From the NCBI GenBank assembly GCA_963718695.1, contig OY970371.1, positions 3,100,001 to 3,164,000 on the forward strand: 64,000 nt of DNA, read 5' to 3'. The position numbers were made by a program, and so were the translations under genes. Numbering within the stretch: position 1 is the stretch's first letter; each line of letters starts with the position of its first letter. Positions 17,595-26,763 of this stretch are shown piece by piece. This DNA comes from Manganitrophus sp963718695. GTDB lineage: Bacteria; Nitrospirota; Nitrospiria; SBBL01; Manganitrophaceae. The notes below the pieces were generated by a model. It ran no database searches and was not told the DNA's origin. It worked only from the letters and a program-made list of their open reading frames with translations.

Positions 17595-18755
17595 TTATGA
17601 CATCTGGTATATGGAAGATAAAAACTCTTCCCTCTTCCAATTCATAAACTCTTTTCTTCGGAACGACCGTGGAATTATCCAACGATCTAGTGCTAATTCA
17701 GAGATCTGGTCTGTTGTCAGCAAATCCGAATAATCTGGTTCTTCTTCGTCTCCTTTCAGAAAATGAAGAGCATTTTCGGCAAGGAACGATGCGAAAACTT
17801 CACGAGTGAAACCATGTTGCATCAAGTTTTCGCTCATTCCTAATTTGCTGAGGACTTTTCTTATTGCCCTCAGCCTCCAATTCGGTCCCTGACCAAATTT
17901 GTAATTTCCCGCGTACTTATCCTGTAAGCAAGATAGATAGTCTCTCATTTTCAGGAATAGGTCATCAGGGACATGAAAGTGTCCCCATCCAGACGTAAAT
18001 CCAATGGACTTCATATACATTTTTTCGCCAAGCTTTAATCGATTATAGATCGAAGATTTCCCAAGAGCAGATGACGTTGTAACCATCACGAGATTTGCCC
18101 GCTTACGCTTCCCAGAGATAATTCCAACAGAGTTATAATATTTTCTATGAAATGCGTTGATAACTTGTTGTGACCTTACTAAACATGCAATTAATTTTCC
18201 ACATAGTAGAGTATTATATGGGGGAACTGCTCCCAGAACATAGGCATCCATTATGTTAATTAGTTTTTTTGATCGAGCGCGATGATCCCAGCCTATAAGT
18301 TCATCTCTTGCTTTTAGATTAAAGACAGCATCTCCCAAAGCCAGCAGACCGATTAGTTTATCGTTCTGTTCATCCCAGACGAGAAAACGCAGTCGTCGGC
18401 CGTAACCGTCAGAGACAGGAACCCTCCAATATAAAGCAGCAAATCGAAACAAATCCGACTGCCAAGTTCTGCCTTTTATTTCCTCCAATCTCGGACGGAT
18501 CCGATCCGGATTTATTTGATACCCTTCGGCAAAAAAGGGCAATAGAGCCTGTGTTTTTTCCTCTAAGAACAGTTTGCTCTTGAAAAGCTTGTGCCTTCGT
18601 TGCATTTGATGAAAGTTACGAAACGTATCCTTCTCATGGTCTGGAGGTCTGATTGCTCCGTCATTAGATTTAGTGAAGCCCAATGACTGCAAGTGTTCTT
18701 CGAGTAATGTTCGAAGTCTTGCCTCTCTTTGCTTAAGTGATATTAATGTCGTCAT
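17595..18755 (-). CDS. druA: DruA (DUF4338) of Druantia-like defence system
   Basis: A 386-residue DUF4338 protein, the marker of Druantia type I. Motifs seen: R-L-R-F-L-V-W-D near 123, L-A-L-G-D-A-V-F-N-L with ARDELIGWD near 145-158, then D-A-Y-V-L-G-A-V-P-P-Y and L-C-G-K-L-I-A-C-L near 170-192. These match my memory of the family's R-F-L-V-x-D...R-D-x-x-I-G-W...V-L-G-A-V-P-P-Y signature. The biochemical activity of DUF4338 is not established; a nuclease- or transposase-like role has been suggested. Its ATG overlaps the helicase stop by 4 bases (18752-18755), showing tight coupling. In E. coli, druA precedes druB-E; here the helicase comes first. Confidence 0.8.
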   Translation of the reverse strand: MTTLISLKQREARLRTLLEEHLQSLGFTKSNDGAIRPPDHEKDTFRNFHQMQRRHKLFKSKLFLEEKTQALLPFFAEGYQINPDRIRPRLEEIKGRTWQSDLFRFAALYWRVPVSDGYGRRLRFLVWDEQNDKLIGLLALGDAVFNLKARDELIGWDHRARSKKLINIMDAYVLGAVPPYNTLLCGKLIACLVRSQQVINAFHRKYYNSVGIISGKRKRANLVMVTTSSALGKSSIYNRLKLGEKMYMKSIGFTSGWGHFHVPDDLFLKMRDYLSCLQDKYAGNYKFGQGPNWRLRAIRKVLSKLGMSENLMQHGFTREVFASFLAENALHFLKGDEEEPDYSDLLTTDQISELALDRWIIPRSFRRKEFMNWKREEFLSSIYQMS

Positions 18756-21700
18756 GATCTTCGGATTACTTTTTGAAATGCGTCAGGTAGATTTTTCACT
18801 AAATCATAATCACTGAAAATAATGCCCTTACCCAGAAGCGGATGATTTGATTTTTTTAAATCCAGTAGAGCAGGATAACTTCCCAACCGAATAACATTTC
18901 CTTTAGTTTCTATCCTCAAAGCCGATTGGGTATCGCTGCTACACTGCCATCCCTCCATCTCCAACATTAACCTCAAGGAGTCCAATTCCTTTTTTTGGGA
19001 TACCATATCTTTGATGGCCGGCACTTTCCCTTCTTCAACATATGCGATCAGGTTTAAGGCCAGTTTACGATCTAAGTTCGAGTGGATCATCCGATTTCCA
19101 TAATGTCTCAGGCAATCATGACAAGAACTGTCACACCGACAATACTCAAGCAGCACTTTTGCCTTCTGAAATATTTCTTCAAAGCGCTTGCCTGCCAAAT
19201 CTGCGTACCCAGCTCCTCCAGAAAGGGTGTCATAAATAAAGATATCGACATATTGTTGCTGTTTGATTTTAAGGAAGCGGTAACCTGAGTTAAGTTCTCT
19301 AACATCAATATCTAATTCGGTGGAAGTAGATAAAGTTAGCGCTTCGGCTAAGGAAACAGATGCATCTTCAAGCGGTCTTCTTTGGCGCGGATTTCCTAGC
19401 TCCAAAATCAAAGGATCATTCAGCGCAATCCGAAATAACAAAATATCAGATTTGAAGTCATACCCAAGAAACACATTGCGAAATCTCCCTACACACGTAT
19501 AGCCGTTTTCTCCTTCAACAAAATATTGCCTTTCATGAGTTCCTTTGGGAGCACTTTCCGGAAATTCAGCATATCCGCACAACTCGCAAACGAAAAAGCC
19601 TTTCAGTGTGCCCGAGTTTTCGTCACCCTTGTTTACTACTACAAGAGATTGATTTGATGCATGAACAAAAAAGCCATACCTTTTAAATGCTTTCCAATCA
19701 AGCTCTTCATCTGCAGTAGGCACCGGCAACTGTGCAGATGTCATTTGTGTAAATGCCTGATCATTATCTGTCTCATCTAGCTCCTTTCTCCCTTCGGGAA
19801 ACACTACTTCTGGTTGTATCATATCAATGGATTCTAATTGACTGCTGCACATCGGACAGCGGGCCTGATCTTGATTAGACGAGGACGTCCCCTGTACATA
19901 ATAACAATCTGGGCAATGGACGAACTTCTTTGCATTTGCAAAAAGCAATTCGGCGCGGTTTAACACTGTCGATGTCAAATTTGCTCCGACTGCTCTAATT
20001 CGGTATGTTTTCTTATTCACAACAAGAATACGACCCGGGGAATATTCAGATAAAGCGATGTGCATTGACTGCTGTGGCCGCTCAATAATTTTAACTTTTC
20101 TCCTTCCGGATAACTCTCTATCTTCTATCTGTAAAGCGCATAAATCCCGAGGGAAAGCATAGGATGGCAATAAGCCCTTATTAAAGAAAAATTCAATTAG
20201 AAATTCCGTCTCGCCTTGAAGGTGGTCCTGAGAAAGTGGCCTTGCCTCTTCTATGCTTCTTACGAAACCTTCAGCGACATCATGAACAGTCAGATCAAGA
20301 CCATCAGGCATCCACCCCTGAATCGATTGTAGGACCAATCTCGCATCGTTACTTCTTAACCATTCCTTAAATCCAGTAAAACAGAACGGCTCGTTCTCTG
20401 TATAAAACTCCCAGGTCGCTCCCAATACAAAGTAAATATTTGACGTTTTTGGAACAGTACTGATCTGTTGGTGGAAGAATGCTTGCAACAAGACAGCATT
20501 CACGTGGCGCTCAATAATCCGCGGATTACTTATATCGATAGTGGGAAGTGGCGGATCACCCGCTATAATTAGCTTTGGATTCGAAAAATAGTAGCTATCA
20601 TGTGGGCCATTTTGGGCAAATGTAACGACTGTTGAGACCGATGCACCACGCCTTCCTGACCGGCCTGCACGTTGTTGGTAGTTCTGCCTTTGCGGTGGAA
20701 TATTGCGTAAGCCCACCGCCACTAGGGAGCCAATATCCACTCCCACCTCCATGGTCGTGGTGGCACTCAGTACATCAACTGGAATGTCAACGTCTTCGAT
20801 CAGAATATCTCGAAATAATATTTCATGCTTTTCGGTCGTTGCGTTTACCTCCTCATAGTCTCTGTAAGAAAGTTGTGCAGTATGTTCCTCAACAGTTAGA
20901 TTGAAAGGAGACTCTTTTCCTTCTAACATCTTGACAATTGGATCACGCCAAAATTGTTTTCTCGCTCGCAAATAATCACTGTAGTCCGGTTTCAAAACCA
21001 GGACGGTTACATGGCCACAATTAATGCATCGCCCCCTTAACATATCTGGAGCAACTACCGTACATTGCTGACATTGGTACCAGGGCTCATGGACGGCAAG
21101 TTGGAAAACCATTTTATCCGGCATTAGAAACCAGCCGCGACGTTCAAGGTAAGTTCCTAATATCTTGCAATACGTCTCTTCTAATTTCTCGCAGTTTCCG
21201 TAATTCTCCTCGAGACTCCTACGCATTTCCTTATCAAATTTTCCCTTACTACCGTCAACACAAGGATATCCCGCTGCTTTGTTCCTTATTCCGGCAGGTA
21301 AATCCTTATTAAAAGCAAAATCATTTAGCAGTGTTTGGATCCAAAGAATTCCGATGGATCGAATTGTGCTGTCATCTAGATCGGGAAGTTCATTCTTGAG
21401 AACTCTCAGTGCATGTTTAGTAGGTTGTAGATAGGCTAATGTAAGTGCCGGAATTGAATAAAATCGATTTCCAAGATGCCGAAGTAACTTCTCTTGATAT
21501 TGACCTGGAATATTGGGGGAAACCCAGTCGTCTAGGGCGAAGGAAAGGTTAGATTCATAATCTCGATTAAATCGTCGGATATCCTCTATCAACTGGGTCC
21601 TATCGGATCCGTCAAAAAGGTAAAGATTGAACTTCCTCAAAACCGATAGAAATGCCAGATAAAGGTGTTGATTCGGTCTTGCATCCCTTCCTAACTTTGT

Positions 21701-23986
21701 AAGCTCACTGATTGCAAGTACCAGTACCTGCCTGAAGGTGTCCTGCTCAACCTCACGTGGAATATCCCGAGCAAGGCGAGCTGCTTTCTGACGACCGTCA
21801 GAAAAGAGCAAACTTTTTCTGCCAGCATTCGGAAAGCGTTGGTCGCTCTTTCTAGTTGCTGGCTGTAATTTAACCTGATTGCGAATTAAATGGGCAAACG
21901 GAGCCTCGCCTTTTGTTCGCAAGTCCATAATTTTTGTTGTACCACTTTTCCATTTTCCTAAACAAACTGGACAATAACCATTAAAGGAAACGATTTTTTT
22001 GCCATCGACTGATGTGACCGAATCAGAACGGTAAACTGGCAAATAACTTGATTCGAGCGGGATGCTTTTTTTAATACGACCTGTTTGCAAATGAAGCCAA
22101 ATCCTAGAAGCTCCCGCTTTCGGATGAATCCGATCCTCAACCAAGAGATGTGCTTCGACCAATGGAGACTGATTATCCTTTATACGGGTCGAAGATTCAT
22201 GCCAGAGAAACTCTCCGTGCTCATCTCTTAAATATCCTCTGAGAAATGCGGCGCCACAGTCACGGTGGGTGAGAAGCTCATATACCCTACTCCCACAGAT
22301 ACATTCATTTCGAGGCCGATCAAACAGTCTGCCCAATAGGGATTTTTGTTGGCTTTGATCCCGGCGATAGGAACATTCCGGATTGATACACGCATAAATA
22401 CCAACCAAACCTCGGTAAAAGAGGTGTAAACGGATTGGAGCAAACACCCTTCCGTCTTCCTTCCTTCGCGCGAATGTGACAAGAGCAAGAAAGCTTTCGG
22501 TTGCGGACTTCGAATTCTCACATCCTGGAAATAAGCCTTCTGTTAGCTCGTCAAAACTGATGGCTTGTTTTGATGTCAGCCTGATTAGTTGATATGCAAG
22601 TGGGAATTTCTCTAGACGCTTAAAAAGCTCATCTTGAATAGTCTCCACATCGCGTGCAGTTTTGATACTGTCCAGTCCTAGCCCTCTCAAAAGATCATTA
22701 ATTGCACTTTTGGCTAGGTCAAGATCCTCGTGCATCTGATGAAAAGAAGATAGACTGAAGGATGCAAGGCAGTCCGCTTCCTCTTTATTACCTGGAAAAG
22801 GGTTTTCCAAAGCCTGGCGCTCTCCCGTGATTAATGCAAAGCTTCCTTTATTTGGATCTAAACCGGTTAAGTCGGATGCGAATTCGATTACTTTCCTTTT
22901 GGCATCCTCTGAGTCTCCAAGACTCGCACTCGTTAGAATATATCTGATACGATCTCGATCAACCCCAAGTCGGGATTGGAGGCGACGTAACAACAAAGCC
23001 ACCTCTGCACCCGCAGCTCCTCTGTAAACATGAGCTTCGTCTAATACAACTGTGAGCTTGTTAGCTGAATCGCTTTCCAACCAGGCTTTCGTTTGGTCAA
23101 ATAATGATCGTTCTATAGGGCGAAGCAGCATGTATTCAAGCATCGAATAGTTAGTTACAAGAATATCCGGACATTGTATTTGCATTTCCTGCCGCGTGAA
23201 GAGTTCACGATCATCCTCTGAGGTGTTGAATCCATTTGCTTCAAAGGCCTGCATATCTTTCGAAGGCCACTTCCCCGCAATCTGCAATTCCTTCTTGATT
23301 GTTTCAGCTGGAGCTCGGTAGAGGCTATCAAATAGAGGCTTAATGCGTTGCCTATCTTTGGATCTCTCTCGAAGCCCCGGATATGGGGTTCTACCCGTAT
23401 ACATGCCGAAGCGAACATATCTGTTTCGCCCGGGCGTCAGCTCAGCCGCGACCCTCTCATCTCCGAATAGCCTTCGTAATCTTGAGACCTGATCGTTAAC
23501 CAAGGCATTCATTGGGTACAGTAGAAGTGCCCTACATCCAGGCTTAGTCGCACAATGAGGCCGTTGCTGAGCCTCGATCGCCAGAGATCCAAGAATTGGC
23601 ATGAGAAAGCATTCGGTTTTACCTGAGCCAGTTCCTGTAGCAACTATAATGTCTCTTTCTTCTCCAAGAAAGGATTCGAGAGCTCTTGATTGATGTGCAA
23701 ATGGATGAGGGAAAATGCCGACACTAGGGGAAAAATTTGAAATTTTATTAAGTAGCTCTTTTGCCACTTTTGGTATGTTTAATTTTGAATAAGGTTCTCC
23801 TTTTTGGTAAAAAGGCGTTGCTTCCAAGAACGGTCGCTGTGTCGTACATCCGTCCTCCTGAAGGAGCAATTTTCGCTCCCGAATTAGGCTTTCATTCCAA
23901 ATGTGGTATTGCGCTTCTAGATACTGAAGTAAAGCATCTTTTAGACCTTTAACAACAGCCTGAACTGAGTAAACCTGGTTATTCAT
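18752..23986 (-). CDS. druE: DruE-like DEAD/DEAH helicase with DUF1998
   Basis: A 1744-residue superfamily 2 helicase. Residues 97-100 (AHQS) resemble the Q motif, Walker A is ATGTGSGKT at 116-124, and motif II is VVLDEAHVYRG near 310. Motifs V/VI appear as E-V-G-V-D-I-G and Q-R-A-G-R-S-G-R-R-G near 1130-1160. Several zinc ribbons are scattered through it (CINPEC near 530, CQQC...CINC near 980, CPDC...CPMC near 1390). The C-terminus carries the DUF1998 cysteine motif C-R-C-D-S-S-C-H-D-C-L-R. A giant helicase fused to DUF1998 is the hallmark of DruE; DISARM has the two on separate proteins. It presumably moves along invading DNA. It overlaps its neighbours by 4 bases at both ends. Confidence 0.8.
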   Translation of the reverse strand: MNNQVYSVQAVVKGLKDALLQYLEAQYHIWNESLIRERKLLLQEDGCTTQRPFLEATPFYQKGEPYSKLNIPKVAKELLNKISNFSPSVGIFPHPFAHQSRALESFLGEERDIIVATGTGSGKTECFLMPILGSLAIEAQQRPHCATKPGCRALLLYPMNALVNDQVSRLRRLFGDERVAAELTPGRNRYVRFGMYTGRTPYPGLRERSKDRQRIKPLFDSLYRAPAETIKKELQIAGKWPSKDMQAFEANGFNTSEDDRELFTRQEMQIQCPDILVTNYSMLEYMLLRPIERSLFDQTKAWLESDSANKLTVVLDEAHVYRGAAGAEVALLLRRLQSRLGVDRDRIRYILTSASLGDSEDAKRKVIEFASDLTGLDPNKGSFALITGERQALENPFPGNKEEADCLASFSLSSFHQMHEDLDLAKSAINDLLRGLGLDSIKTARDVETIQDELFKRLEKFPLAYQLIRLTSKQAISFDELTEGLFPGCENSKSATESFLALVTFARRKEDGRVFAPIRLHLFYRGLVGIYACINPECSYRRDQSQQKSLLGRLFDRPRNECICGSRVYELLTHRDCGAAFLRGYLRDEHGEFLWHESSTRIKDNQSPLVEAHLLVEDRIHPKAGASRIWLHLQTGRIKKSIPLESSYLPVYRSDSVTSVDGKKIVSFNGYCPVCLGKWKSGTTKIMDLRTKGEAPFAHLIRNQVKLQPATRKSDQRFPNAGRKSLLFSDGRQKAARLARDIPREVEQDTFRQVLVLAISELTKLGRDARPNQHLYLAFLSVLRKFNLYLFDGSDRTQLIEDIRRFNRDYESNLSFALDDWVSPNIPGQYQEKLLRHLGNRFYSIPALTLAYLQPTKHALRVLKNELPDLDDSTIRSIGILWIQTLLNDFAFNKDLPAGIRNKAAGYPCVDGSKGKFDKEMRRSLEENYGNCEKLEETYCKILGTYLERRGWFLMPDKMVFQLAVHEPWYQCQQCTVVAPDMLRGRCINCGHVTVLVLKPDYSDYLRARKQFWRDPIVKMLEGKESPFNLTVEEHTAQLSYRDYEEVNATTEKHEILFRDILIEDVDIPVDVLSATTTMEVGVDIGSLVAVGLRNIPPQRQNYQQRAGRSGRRGASVSTVVTFAQNGPHDSYYFSNPKLIIAGDPPLPTIDISNPRIIERHVNAVLLQAFFHQQISTVPKTSNIYFVLGATWEFYTENEPFCFTGFKEWLRSNDARLVLQSIQGWMPDGLDLTVHDVAEGFVRSIEEARPLSQDHLQGETEFLIEFFFNKGLLPSYAFPRDLCALQIEDRELSGRRKVKIIERPQQSMHIALSEYSPGRILVVNKKTYRIRAVGANLTSTVLNRAELLFANAKKFVHCPDCYYVQGTSSSNQDQARCPMCSSQLESIDMIQPEVVFPEGRKELDETDNDQAFTQMTSAQLPVPTADEELDWKAFKRYGFFVHASNQSLVVVNKGDENSGTLKGFFVCELCGYAEFPESAPKGTHERQYFVEGENGYTCVGRFRNVFLGYDFKSDILLFRIALNDPLILELGNPRQRRPLEDASVSLAEALTLSTSTELDIDVRELNSGYRFLKIKQQQYVDIFIYDTLSGGAGYADLAGKRFEEIFQKAKVLLEYCRCDSSCHDCLRHYGNRMIHSNLDRKLALNLIAYVEEGKVPAIKDMVSQKKELDSLRLMLEMEGWQCSSDTQSALRIETKGNVIRLGSYPALLDLKKSNHPLLGKGIIFSDYDLVKNLPDAFQKVIRRS

Positions 23987-24921
23987 CCTTCCACCTCTAT
24001 GGTATAACCAAGCTGTATAAGTAAGCTTCTGACGGCTTCCTCAAAACGCTCGTGAAATCGATATTTTTTGGGAAGATTATTGCCTGAAACGTCTGTAGCG
24101 GTGGCTAAAAGGAACTTTGCTTCCGAATTGGGTAACGGGTTCGGTAAAGATATCTCGACCTCATTTCCATTTCTCACCCATTCACACCTGTTAACAGCCT
24201 TGTGAATTATATCCAATCCGTATTTAAGTCTATTCAAGTCTGAATCACAGTATGCCTCTTGATAAACTCTTGAATTCCGAATCCTCGCGAACAAGTATGT
24301 ATAAGGTCCAAAGCGATTTTTTACACGACATAAAAAGGGCCCCTCGATTGGGAGATCCCGCAGTTTTACTAATCTTTTCCATCTCAAAGATTGCCATGGT
24401 TCAGGTATATCGATAGCTCGCCAACAGACGTAGATTTCTATACTTTCATTTTGACTGACCGATGGCTGCATTTCCTGCATAGCTTTTTCCAACAGAATTT
24501 CGGTCCAGGCGGCCAAATCTTGCGGGATAGGACCTAGCCATTGATCAATGGGTTGAACTTGTATTTCTTTAGCAAGTTCTCCATTGACGATTCTTCCGTA
24601 ACCTGCAGAAATCACAGTGGCGCCCAGCAATCGTTGCAATTCCATATTTGGAAGAGCCGATAAGATCAACCGATTATTTTCAATTGGAATAATCCTTGTT
24701 GGAACTGGAAACCAGAAGCCGTCTTGTAGGGATTGTAGCTCACCAAGTTTCTCTAAGATATCTAAAACAGGCCGGATCTCACCAGTAAACCCTAAACCAT
24801 GTGCGAGGAATGCGATCTTATTAATATGAACGGGAACCGCAATATGACTGGACTTGCGACTGGTTGCACAAAGAGATGCTCTAACGGTTTCAACTGCTTC
24901 AAATGAAATGGCTAATTCCAT
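23983..24921 (-). CDS. First gene of Druantia-like operon, unknown function
   Basis: A 312-residue protein with no motif I can name. Composition suggests a globular alpha/beta protein. Features include H-I-A-V-P-V-H-I-N-K-I-A-F-L-A-H near 27-42 and a C-terminal helix (F-E-E-A-V-R-S-L-L-I-Q-L-G). It heads the operon and its stop overlaps the helicase start by 4 bases, so it is a core partner in stoichiometric production. It does not match my memory of DruB, DruC or DruD, and so may be a new subunit or sensor of this variant. The start at 24921 is the first ATG after the predicted promoter. Confidence 0.65.
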   Translation of the reverse strand: MELAISFEAVETVRASLCATSRKSSHIAVPVHINKIAFLAHGLGFTGEIRPVLDILEKLGELQSLQDGFWFPVPTRIIPIENNRLILSALPNMELQRLLGATVISAGYGRIVNGELAKEIQVQPIDQWLGPIPQDLAAWTEILLEKAMQEMQPSVSQNESIEIYVCWRAIDIPEPWQSLRWKRLVKLRDLPIEGPFLCRVKNRFGPYTYLFARIRNSRVYQEAYCDSDLNRLKYGLDIIHKAVNRCEWVRNGNEVEISLPNPLPNSEAKFLLATATDVSGNNLPKKYRFHERFEEAVRSLLIQLGYTIEVEG

Positions 24922-24946
24922 ATTCTATTTTGTGCTGGCAGATTTG

Positions 24947-24976
24947 ATCATAAGTAACATCTAAAATAGTATCCAA
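24947..24976 (-). promoter_or_regulatory. Candidate promoter of the 13-kb defence operon
   Basis: On the minus strand TTGGAT (24971-24976), an 18-base spacer and TATGAT (24947-24952), about 26 bases before the first ATG. It lies just downstream of the strong terminator at 24995-25031, which would insulate the operon from the recombinase gene. Confidence 0.45.
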
Positions 24977-24994
24977 GTTTGAAAATATGGCACG

Positions 24995-25031
24995 AAAAAA
25001 AACCCAGGAACTCTAAGAGTTCCTGGGTTTT
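24995..25031 (-). terminator. Strong rho-independent terminator upstream of defence operon
   Basis: A perfect 15-bp stem (24999-25013 with 25017-25031, loop TTA) is followed on the minus strand by eight T residues in all, four of them inside the stem. It would stop transcription entering from the recombinase side. Because it lies only about 75 bases before the defence operon, it could also act as an attenuator. Confidence 0.85.
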
Positions 25032-25130
25032 CAGACTAAACAGAGTTGAAATTGATTGCCATGAACCATCATGGCCTGGGCTCCTGACCAAAGTATTTAA
25101 TGCAGCATACCTGAGTATAAACTATTCGGC
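24995..25130 (-). ncRNA. Candidate structured RNA upstream of defence operon
   Basis: A TTGACA (25159-25164) with a weaker GATAGT about 16 bases on would start a transcript near 25,130 that ends at the terminator. It holds a second perfect hairpin, GCCATGA / TCATGGC with a TGGT loop (about 25,058-25,076). No reading frame of note lies within it. It could be a small RNA, a regulator of the defence operon or the untranslated tail of the recombinase mRNA. Confidence 0.3.
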
Positions 25131-25223
25131 TGTGAGACTATCACGGCTCTAAAAAGGATGTCAACGAAAAAAAGCCTCATACTATTCTTATCCGAGTTTA
25201 GAATCACAGTATAGCTCAAAAGC

Positions 25224-25286
25224 CTATAAGGAGTAATATGGAACTGGTGGAATTTGATTTAATATAACCTTTAATGTTGTTCGCAT
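25224..25286 (-). CDS. Possible 20-residue leader peptide
   Basis: A very short frame starts at an ATG with a clear GGAGG 6 bases upstream and ends at TAG. It encodes a peptide ending P-P-V-P-Y-Y-S-L. It sits between the recombinase stop and the candidate RNA. The ribosome site is its only support; it may be chance. Confidence 0.25.
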   Translation of the reverse strand: MRTTLKVILNQIPPVPYYSL

Positions 25287-25322
25287 TTTTTCCTCCACAA
25301 AGCCTCATAAAAACTGGATTTG

Positions 25323-26081
25323 TTACCGTTCTATAAATACCAAGGTACTATTAAAGCTTTCCGCAACTCCATATCGAACCAATCCTTCTTGGTAAAGTCT
25401 CTTGTGATCAAGAATCTTTGCAACCTGTCGCTGGGTCCAAGGCATGCCATTTCTTCGGCATATTCCACTTGTATTGAGGTCGTCCGCAATGGCTCTTCCA
25501 GTCTTCTTTACTAACGCTAGGGCATAGATCCTTCGAACTACGTCTGCCTCCTGGGTATTGATAGTAAGCATACCTCTACCGCGTGTATAACCGTAAGGCG
25601 TGGTTCCACCCGGATAGAGACCGCGTCTTACTCTCTCTTGTCTTCCTTTCCAAAGGCGCTCAATAATATCGTGCCGATTCTCCTCAGCGATGGCTTCCAT
25701 AATCTGACGGATTAGAATGTCCTTCCGTTCCCCCCTGTATTGCGGCATGTCTACGATTAGAACTTTGATACTCAGCTTTTTGAATTTGTAGAAGAGGTTC
25801 TCAGCAATTCTGACTTCTCGGGAAAGGCGATCCAAGGAGGGAAGAATCACGATACCGATTCTTTCCATTCTGCAATCCTTGATGAGTTTCCGCAATTCCG
25901 TCCGATCTTCCCTCGTCCCGCTTTCTCCCTCATCTTTATAAAACTTTGCCACCGAAAGGCCGTGTCGTTCGGCATAAACATTTACATCCCGTTTCTGGAT
26001 ATCTATTCCGTACCCGTGTTTTTTCTGCTCCAAGGTGGATACCCGGCAGTAGGCCACCGTTTTGAGTTTTTTTTCTCTCAT
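25323..26081 (-). CDS. Short serine recombinase of the defence element
   Basis: A 252-residue serine recombinase. The resolvase domain begins with V-A-Y-C-R-V-S-T, giving a nucleophile at about Ser15, and has I-V-I-L-P-S-L-D-R-L-S-R near 80-90 and a helix ending in E-E-N-R-H-D-I-I. A recombinase (helix-turn-helix) domain follows (P-Y-G-Y-T-R then I-A-D-D-L-N-T-S-G). The zinc ribbon and coiled coil of large serine integrases are absent, so it is much shorter than the usual 450-700 residues. It may be a resolvase-invertase-like form or a truncated integrase. It lies just inside the right inverted repeat and upstream of the defence operon, and is the best candidate for mobilising the cassette. 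Confidence 0.85.
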   Translation of the reverse strand: MREKKLKTVAYCRVSTLEQKKHGYGIDIQKRDVNVYAERHGLSVAKFYKDEGESGTREDRTELRKLIKDCRMERIGIVILPSLDRLSREVRIAENLFYKFKKLSIKVLIVDMPQYRGERKDILIRQIMEAIAEENRHDIIERLWKGRQERVRRGLYPGGTTPYGYTRGRGMLTINTQEADVVRRIYALALVKKTGRAIADDLNTSGICRRNGMPWTQRQVAKILDHKRLYQEGLVRYGVAESFNSTLVFIER

Positions 26082-26111
26082 AATTCATGGCGAACCTCCT
26101 TTTACAAAGGG

Positions 26112-26138
26112 TTTAGCCCCGCTTTGTAAAGAGAGGCT
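26112..26138 (+). repeat. Right inverted repeat of putative defence element
   Basis: Inverted copy of 11611-11637 with 25 of 27 bases identical. It lies 30 bases upstream of the recombinase start. A second overlapping hairpin (TTTACAAAG at 26101-26109 with CTTTGTAAA at 26122-26130) is present here only, which suggests the recombinase side has an extra protein-binding or crossover site. Confidence 0.65.
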
Positions 26139-26277
26139 CAGGCTATGGCTTCAGTCTAATTTCAGGAGAAATTGCGTCAAGAGGCAGGCGGTTTTGGTTA
26201 GATTGGGAACTATTTTGATGCAGGGATTATAGGCTTTTCAAGTGATACGCACCCTTTCCATACAAGGAGAAAATGTC

Positions 26278-26703
26278 ATGAACGGAAAACAGCCCAAAAT
26301 ATTTTTCATCATCATCCTATTTTTAAATATCTCAATTGTTACTACCTCATGCGTCCAGCGCACCCGACAATTAATTCTACGAACTCAGGATAATATCCCC
26401 GAACTCACGGGCACCTCCATGCAAGCGGCAAGCGCATTGGGCTTCAATGTCGTAAACAAAAGTCCTGGGCTCATTGTCGCGGAGAGACCCTATGTAAGCG
26501 GTACCGGCAAAGACATTATGAACATCTTTATTGTAAAGACAGAGCTTGGAACGGAAGTAAGAGTAACCATCCGGCCTTCGCACGGGCAGGTGGGGGTTGT
26601 TGCAAGTTGGCTTGAGCAAGACTACCGGAAACTCAAAGAAATGCTCACCAGCAGTTTCCAGAATATGGAGGATGTATCTGTCACCTACACCGCGCTTCCC
26701 TGA
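26278..26703 (+). CDS. Small lipoprotein of unknown function
   Basis: A 141-residue protein. The ATG at 26278 follows AAGGAGA at good spacing. The signal peptide (K-Q-P-K then a hydrophobic run) ends in a lipobox-like T-T-S-C, so the mature protein should be lipid-anchored. The rest has a beta-strand pattern and no family I recognise. It precedes a second lipoprotein gene in the same direction, 60 bases on. Confidence 0.65.
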   Translation: MNGKQPKIFFIIILFLNISIVTTSCVQRTRQLILRTQDNIPELTGTSMQAASALGFNVVNKSPGLIVAERPYVSGTGKDIMNIFIVKTELGTEVRVTIRPSHGQVGVVASWLEQDYRKLKEMLTSSFQNMEDVSVTYTALP

Positions 26704-26763
26704 TCTTTGGAAGGGACTCTATTAGCAAAACTGACAGAAATAGCCGCGGATTGAGAGGAATAT

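Noticed and set aside
17595..23986. DISARM system
   Set aside because: DISARM has separate helicase and DUF1998 proteins plus a methylase; here helicase and DUF1998 are one protein and a DUF4338 gene is adjacent, as in Druantia.
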